Assembly: GCA_963823675.1 (NCBI GenBank)
Contig: CAWGMT010000002.1
Location: 1 to 12,237, forward strand
Length of the DNA: 12,237 nt
Source: CAWGMT01 sp963823675
Lineage (GTDB): Bacteria; Planctomycetota; Planctomycetia; Isosphaerales; Isosphaeraceae
Direction: 5' to 3'
Notes under the pieces: generated by a model
The model's input: only the letters and a program-made list of their open reading frames with translations
Database searches by the model: none
What the model was told of the DNA's origin: nothing
Shown: piece by piece, positions 8,064 to 12,237 of the stretch
How the letters are laid out: every line of letters begins with the position of its first letter
Numbering within the stretch: position 1 is the first letter of the stretch
Position numbers and translations under genes: made by a program

Positions 8064-8852
8064 GTGTTCAGCAAACTCATGGCGCTGTTGTTTGGCTCAC
8101 TCGCGCTTAGCATACCGTTCCCGGATTCTGGTCAAGCGACCGCTCCAAAACCATCGGCCGGTCAGCCAACCGCACCGGGATTGCGCGAGTTGACCGGCGA
8201 CGACGAGAAACGAGCCAAGCAACTGGACGAGCAGATCGACAAGGCGCTGGACGCCGATCGCTGGGACGAGGCAGTCGCTCGGGCGGAAGAGCTGTTTACC
8301 TTGCGAACGCACGCCCAGGGGCCGAAGCACTTCGAGACCGTTGATGCGGAGTGGCGGCAGAAGACGTTGCGCCGCGTGGCCCGGTTGCCGCGCGACGACC
8401 GTGTCGCTTACAAATCGGCGATATCCATCCACAAGCAGGGCATGAGCGACAACGGCCAGGGGAAGTACGCCCACGCCCAGCCCCTCTTCGAGCAGGCGCT
8501 GGAGATATTCCGCCGCCTGCTTTCCGACGACAACCCCGAAACGGCCGCCTGCTACAACGATCTCGCGGTCAACCTCAATGGGCAGGGCAAGTACGCGCTG
8601 GCCCAGCCGCTCTTCGAGAAGGCGCTCGAAATCCGCCGCCGTGTGCTCACCGACGACCACCCCGAGACTGCCGCCACCTACGACGACGTGGCGACGAACT
8701 TGAGCGCACAAGGGAGATACTCGCAGGCCCAGCCGTTGCACGAGAAGGCGCTGGAGATCATGCGGCGCCTGCTTTCCGACGACCACCCCAATACGGCCCG
8801 CTGCTACAACAACGTGGCGAACAACCTTCACGCTCAGGGGAAATATGCCCAA
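8064..8852 (+). CDS. TPR-CHAT 2, segment 1: signal peptide, N-terminal region, TPR units 1-4
   Basis: First in-frame piece. It keeps the segment HAQGPKHFETVDAEWRQKTL intact, and this was the template for finding the first lesion of paralogue 1. TPR units 1-3 are complete. Unit 4 breaks after HAQGKYAQ, where the frame yields RSPCLRRRW instead of the expected AQPLFEKAL; the latter is encoded one frame over. Confidence 0.8.
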
Positions 8853-9646
8853 CGCAGCCCCTGTTTGAGAAGGCGCTGGCTATCAAGCGCCGGCTGCTTA
8901 CGGACGACAATTCGGATACCGCGCTCAGCTACAACGACCTGGCGGCCGACCTTCGGGATCAGGGTAAGTATGCCCAGGCGGAGCCCCTGTTCGAGAAAGC
9001 GCTGGCGATCAAGCGCCGCCTGCTCACTGACGAACACCCCGACACCGCCGTCAGCTACAACAACCTGGCGCTGAACCTGAATTACCAGGGGAAGTATGCC
9101 CAGGCCCAGGAGCTGTACCAGAAGGCGCTCGAGATCCGCCGCCGCCTGCTCACGGACAACCACCCGGGCACGGCCGCCAGCTACAATAACATGGCAACCA
9201 ACCTGAACGCCCAGCGGAAATATGCCGAGGCCCAGCCACTCTTCGAGAAGGCGCTCGAGATCGCGCGTCGCCTGCTCACCGACGACGACCCCCGCACTGC
9301 CCTCTGCTACAACAACCTGGCAAGGAACTTCGCATTACAAGGCAATTACGCCCAGGCTCAGCCGCGGTTCGAGAAGGTACTGGAGATCCGTCGCCGCCTG
9401 CTCAGCGACGACCATCCCCAAACGGCCGACAGCTACAACAGCTTGGCGAATAACTTGAGCGCTCAGGGAAAGTATGCCGAGGCTCGGCCGCTGTACGAGA
9501 AGGCGCTCGAGATCCGCCACCGCCTGCTCACCGATGACCACCCCGCCACTGGCCGCAGCTACAGCAACCTGGCGTACAATCTCCATGCTCAGGGCAGTTA
9601 CCGCGAGGCTAGCGACCGACTCCGGACCGCGGTGAAGAGCCTGGAT
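8412..9646 (+). repeat. Ten tandem 42-residue TPR units (126 nt each) in paralogue 2
   Basis: Same 126-nt unit as in paralogue 1. Examples are SYNNLALNLNYQGKYAQAQ and SYNSLANNLSAQGKYAEARP, each followed by a KALEIRRRLLTDDHP-like half. Only unit 4 carries a lesion (8853). Positions right after the DDHP turn and the small residues of helix A are conserved, while the surface before GKY varies (GQ, SA, HA, RD, NY, NA, AL), which is where binding specificity would be set. The arrays of the two genes are similar enough to recombine or mis-assemble. Confidence 0.88.
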
Positions 9647-9968
9647 TCGGCCCGCCTCCAAGCCGCCTTCAAGGGACTGGATCGCATTGGCGGCGACGAG
9701 AAGCCAGTGCGCCCCGTTCTGGCCGCAGTGCTGGCCAGGCTCGGTCAGCCGGCCGAGGCCTGGCAGACTTTTGAGGAAGACCTCGGCCGTGGTCTGCTGG
9801 ACGAGCTGGCCGCCCGCCAGGACCGGCGGCTTGCACCCAACGAGCGAGCCCGCCTTCGAGAACTGACCAACGAGCTCGAGAGGCTCGACCGGCTGGTCAA
9901 CGCCAAACCAAAGGGCCTCGGTCAGGCCGAGCGAGCGAAGCGATTCGAGGATTTGAAGCGCCAGCGCG
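8853..9968 (+). CDS. TPR-CHAT 2, segment 2: TPR units 4-10 and linker
   Basis: Continues with QPLFEKALAIKRRLLTDD through units 4-10, then the linker LGQPAEAWQTFEEDLGRGLL and LTNELERLDRLV. The frame ends at a TGA at 9989-9991 shortly after KRFEDLKRQR. At the same place paralogue 1 reads RERELASIALGEF, and that sequence reappears here one frame over as LASIALGEFQTKL, so two bases (from a GAG codon) appear missing. Confidence 0.8.
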
Positions 9969-10332
9969 CTGGCCAGCATCGCGCTCGGTGAGTTTCAGAC
10001 GAAGCTCGTAGACAGGTACGGTGCGCTGGCGGGCCAGGTTGCGAAGCTGAACGAAATCCAGGCCGCTCTGCCCGCCGACGCCGCCCTGATCGCCTGGGTC
10101 GATATCCCACCTGCCGGACCGAACGCGGCCGACGCTGACGGCGAGCACTGGGGCGTGGTCGTCCGCGCTCGCGGCATCCCCTCCTGGGTCCGGATGACAG
10201 GGTCCGGCTCGCGGGGCGGCTGGACCCAGACCGACGACGAACTGGCGAGCCAGGTGCGAACAGAGCTGCGGAGCCGGCCCGGTGAAGGCGGGGCAGACCT
10301 GCGGTCCTCAGTTGAGCGCTTACGCGCCGCAC

Positions 10333-11424
10333 GTCGAGCCACTGTCCAAGCCGCTGGGCGCCACCGCCGACGGCCTGCCACCAGCACGCAGGCTGATCGT
10401 CCTTCCCTCCCGGGCGATGGCCGGCATCCCCGTCGAGGCGCTCTTGGGCCCGAGCGACTCCCGGACGGTGAGCTATGCTCCTTCGGCCACGGTGTTCAGA
10501 TACCTGCGCGAACAGCCTCGCCCCGACCGCCACGCCGGCCTGCTCGCCCTGGGCGCCCCGATCTACGAACCTCGACACAAGTCGAACGAACCGAAGCGGC
10601 CGACCGACCATGAACTGCTACCTAATCTGACGGCGCGTTCAGGCGACGAGAAATTCGCACCCTTGCCGGGAACGCGCTACGAGGTCGAGGCGCTGGCCCA
10701 GGTATTCAAATCCGACGATCGGCCGACGAAGACCCTGCTCGGTGCCGGCGCGAGTGAGCCCGAGCTCGACCGCCTCGCCGCCTCGGGCGAGCTGGTCCGC
10801 TTCGGCTTCATCCATCTCGCGACGCACGGGCTGATCGACGAGGCGATCCCCCAGCGCTCGGCGGTGATCCTGACCCAGACCGGCCTGCCCGACCCCCTGG
10901 AGCAGGTCATGTTCCATAAGCCGGTCTTCGACGGCAGACTCAACGTCCGCGAGATCCAGCGAAGCTGGGACTTGAAGGCCGAGCTGGTGACGCTATCGGC
11001 CTGCGAGACGGCCCTGGGCCGCGACGCGGGCGGCGAGGGCTTTGTGGGGTTCACGCAGGCACTCTTGATGTCGGGAGCGCGAAGCGTGTGCTTGTCGTTG
11101 TGGCGGGTAAACGACCGGGCGACTTCGCTTTTGATGACCCGATTTTACCAGAATCTTCTGGGCAAGCGCGCGGGGCTGTCGCAGGGAATGCCCAAGGCCG
11201 AGGCGCTCTACGAGGCCAAGCGATGGCTGCGAGGCTTGACGTCGGACCAGGTCGCAGGTGAGCTGGCCGCTGGTCATCGTGGCGAAGCACGGCCGCTGGC
11301 GAACGTCAACGGCACCAAGCCAGACGCATCTGCTAAACCCAAACTACGCGGAACACGGCCATACGACCACCCTTACTTCTGGGCGGCGTTTGTGCTGGTG
11401 GGCGATCCCGGTTCCACCGAATGA
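10333..11424 (+). CDS. TPR-CHAT 2, last segment: CHAT caspase-like peptidase domain
   Basis: In-frame from VEPLSKPLGATADGLPPARR to the natural TGA. It carries LIVLPSRAMAGIPVEALLG, APSATVFRYLREQ, the approximately 30-residue insert, PGTRYEVEALAQVF, FIHLATHG (His), LVTLSACETALG (Cys), LLMSGARSVCLSLWRVNDRA and HPYFWAAFVLVGDPG. The preceding piece (9969-10332) holds the end of the linker and early CHAT strands: WGVVVRARGIPSWVRMTG, then ELASQVRTELRSRPGEGGAD. All CHAT hallmarks are present. Confidence 0.88.
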   Translation, partial: VEPLSKPLGATADGLPPARRLIVLPSRAMAGIPVEALLGPSDSRTVSYAPSATVFRYLREQPRPDRHAGLLALGAPIYEPRHKSNEPKRPTDHELLPNLTARSGDEKFAPLPGTRYEVEALAQVFKSDDRPTKTLLGAGASEPELDRLAASGELVRFGFIHLATHGLIDEAIPQRSAVILTQTGLPDPLEQVMFHKPVFDGRLNVREIQRSWDLKAELVTLSACETALGRDAGGEGFVGFTQALLMSGARSVCLSLWRVNDRATSLLMTRFYQNLLGKRAGLSQGMPKAEALYEAKRWLRGLTSDQVAGELAAGHRGEARPLANVNGTKPDASAKPKLRGTRPYDHPYFWAAFVLVGDPGSTE

Positions 11425-11519
11425 GTCCGCTACGAGCGGCTGAATCTGCTGAAGCCGGAGTTGCGCCAGGCCGCGTCGCGCAAAATCCCGAAATTCAGTG
11501 CTGAGGGAGGACCGACCGG
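11425..11519. other. Convergent gap with in-frame reading past the CHAT 2 stop
   Basis: Short gap between two converging genes. The CHAT 2 frame stays open after its TGA, giving YERLNLLKPELRQAASRKI and about ten more residues up to a TGA at 11527-11529, which slightly overlaps the end of the minus-strand gene. This looks protein-like and may be a relic of another gene. A 5-bp stem (CCGCT, loop ACG, AGCGG) at 11427-11439 has no T-run and is too weak to call a terminator. Confidence 0.3.
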
Positions 11520-12044
11520 TTACACTTGACGCTTTTTCATTTCGATAATCCAATCGTAGATTGCCTCGGCCGACGGCAAGACAATCGAGACGATCGTGGC
11601 AAGGATTCCGTAAAGTACGCCGGCCCCGGGTTCCTTGAGTGGTGCGAATGGATTGCCTGGAACGCACCGCCCCCAGAAGGCAAATGCGATGATCGACGAC
11701 GATAGTTTGAACCACGGGAACTCCCACCGCGTTGGGAACCGTGACCCGCTCCTGGCGAGTTTCGCAAAGTACGCGAGCAGAAAAAGTCCGGGTGAGAAGC
11801 CCCAGACGAAAAGCCAATAAACAAAGGATGGATCAACTCTTGGGAACGCTTGGACGATTACAGGCAGAGATGACGATACCGCCAAGTAGAGAGCCATTGC
11901 TTCGGCAGGAATGTACATCGACAGCGCGGAGATTGCGCTGTCGATGGCCGCTGCGTTGTTAGCCTTCGGAGCCGGAGCCACCTCTTGACTGCGGGCGGCC
12001 TGGAGTTGTGTGACTGCCTGGATGGCTAGACCATTTGCACTCAT
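11520..12044 (-). CDS. Small four-helix membrane protein, function unknown
   Basis: An intact 174-residue protein. The first 40 residues are polar and Ala/Gln-rich with no signal peptide. Four hydrophobic segments follow, at about 44-66 (YIPAEAMALYLAVSSSLPVI), 73-94 (FVYWLFVWGFSPGLFLLAYF), 108-128 (FPWFKLSSSIIAFAFW) and 141-160 (GVLYGILATIVSIVLPS). The tail DWIIEMKKRQV is charged. The YIPAE(A/V)xALY string at the start of the first helix is, as far as I recall, seen in other small uncharacterised bacterial membrane proteins; I cannot name the family. The ATG is supported by AAAGG 7 nt upstream. The gene converges on CHAT paralogue 2 (95 nt gap) and diverges from anmK. It looks less GC-rich than the CHAT genes and has no frame lesion. 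No enzyme motif is visible. Confidence 0.8.
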   Translation of the reverse strand: MSANGLAIQAVTQLQAARSQEVAPAPKANNAAAIDSAISALSMYIPAEAMALYLAVSSSLPVIVQAFPRVDPSFVYWLFVWGFSPGLFLLAYFAKLARSGSRFPTRWEFPWFKLSSSIIAFAFWGRCVPGNPFAPLKEPGAGVLYGILATIVSIVLPSAEAIYDWIIEMKKRQV

Positions 12045-12051
12045 GATTTGG

Positions 12052-12056
12052 CCTTT
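12052..12056 (-). promoter_or_regulatory. Ribosome binding site of the four-helix membrane protein
   Basis: On the minus strand AAAGG lies 7 nt before the ATG at 12044, a moderate Shine-Dalgarno match at good spacing. Confidence 0.4.
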
Positions 12057-12135
12057 GAGGTATATGAGCGTGAGGCGACTGCACGTGGCCTGACATCATA
12101 ATGAGCGTTAGCTCGACCGTCGGCAACCGTGTGTT

Positions 12136-12140
12136 GGGAG
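12136..12140 (+). promoter_or_regulatory. Possible ribosome binding site of anmK
   Basis: GGGAG lies 12 nt before the ATG at 12153. The spacing is long, so the site is tentative. Confidence 0.3.
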
Positions 12141-12152
12141 AAAGTACTTCGC

Positions 12153-12237
12153 ATGACCCACCCCTTCTGCGACCTTCTGGACCGCGGCTCCCGGCAATCG
12201 CGCATTGTCGTGGGCATCATGTCCGGTACGAGCACCG
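12153..12237 (+). CDS. anmK: Anhydro-N-acetylmuramic acid kinase, N-terminal fragment (cut by window edge)
   Basis: Only 28 codons are in the window, but they end RIVVGIMSGTST. The MSGTS signature directly after a short beta strand is the ATP-binding start of AnmK, which phosphorylates and opens 1,6-anhydro-N-acetylmuramic acid so that it re-enters peptidoglycan recycling as MurNAc-6-phosphate. The enzyme is cytoplasmic and belongs to the sugar kinase/Hsp70/actin superfamily. About 12 to 16 residues (MTHPFCDLLDRGSRQS) precede the core strand, a modest extension. The rest lies beyond the right edge. It is the first gene to the right of the CHAT cluster and looks like ordinary housekeeping, so the accessory region probably ends here. 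Confidence 0.75.
   Translation, partial: MTHPFCDLLDRGSRQSRIVVGIMSGTST

Larger units (their letters stand above)
8064..11424 (+). pseudogene. Exported TPR-CHAT protease, paralogue 2 (three frame lesions)
   Basis: Same architecture as the gene at 4740-8007. The reconstructed product is about 1,121 residues: a GTG-started signal peptide (FSKLMALLFGSLALSIPFP), LTGDDEKRAKQLDEQIDKAL, ten TPR units, linker and CHAT domain, with the catalytic His in HLATHG (10825-10827) and Cys in SACETALG (11002-11004). Frame changes are a single-base loss at 8852/8853, a two-base loss at 9968/9969 (KRQRAGQHRAR and a stop instead of the expected ELASIALGEF), and a two-base loss or one-base gain at 10332/10333. It differs from paralogue 1 by an insert of about 30 residues before PGTRYEVEAL (EPRHKSNEPKRPTDHELLPN is part of it), which explains the length difference. 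The insert lies between the CHAT core strands and may be an exposed loop. The pair arose by tandem duplication. Intact catalytic residues in both copies argue for function if the frames are real. Confidence 0.85.
12045..12152. promoter_or_regulatory. Divergent intergenic region with promoters for two genes
   Basis: This 108-nt stretch separates the minus-strand membrane protein from anmK and must hold both start regions unless transcripts overlap. On the minus strand TATGAT (12095-12100) could be a -10 box, but the best -35 candidate TTGCCG (12121-12126) is 20 nt away, too far for a good promoter. A small inverted repeat GAGC-GTTA-GCTC lies at about 12103-12114. No operator can be named. Confidence 0.3.

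Noticed and set aside
11427..11439. Hairpin after the CHAT 2 stop as a terminator
   Set aside because: The stem is only 5 bp with a 3-nt loop and no T-run follows.
12041..12235. Minus-strand 64-codon frame at the right edge
   Set aside because: It overlaps the anmK start and the divergent promoter region and is Arg/Ser-rich without family resemblance.

Overview
The window is GC-rich bacterial DNA. Its gene content fits a planctomycete, possibly of the Isosphaeraceae/Gemmataceae type: long exported proteins joining kinesin-light-chain-like TPR arrays to CHAT proteases, and an exported leukotriene-A4-hydrolase-like M1 aminopeptidase. This placement is inferred from protein style only; there is no rRNA or other marker gene.

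Left part (1-2361, minus strand): a full-length M1 aminopeptidase with all zinc-site residues, read through two compensating 1-nt frame changes. Downstream of it on the same strand, running off the left edge, is a degraded second M1 copy whose N-terminal domain is recognisable only when three frames are joined. Positions 2362-2875 hold no confident gene, only a minus-strand open stretch with an outer-membrane-protein-like tail.

Centre (2876-11424, plus strand): an intact 590-residue protein with coiled coils, one membrane helix and a TPR-like C-terminal region, followed by two tandem paralogues of about 1,090 and 1,121 residues (reconstructed). Each paralogue has a signal peptide, a conserved N-terminal segment, ten 42-residue TPR units, a helical linker and a C-terminal CHAT peptidase with its His and Cys in place. 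The first is interrupted by five single-base losses and the second by three indels. A perfect 8-bp hairpin lies between them, and the second starts with GTG behind a strong GGAGG.

Right part (11520-12237): a minus-strand four-helix membrane protein with no recognised function, a short divergent intergenic region, and the first 28 codons of anmK (anhydro-N-acetylmuramic acid kinase) running off the right edge.

The main caveat is frame integrity. Twelve frame lesions can be placed in the M1 and CHAT genes, eleven of them best read as base losses, while catalytic residues are kept and no isolated nonsense codons are seen in the well-aligned parts. This suggests either uncorrected sequencing indels or very recent inactivation. 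If the reads restore the frames, the centre is a candidate envelope-associated module: a membrane-tethered coiled-coil/TPR protein beside two exported TPR-gated caspase-like proteases. That joint role is inference.
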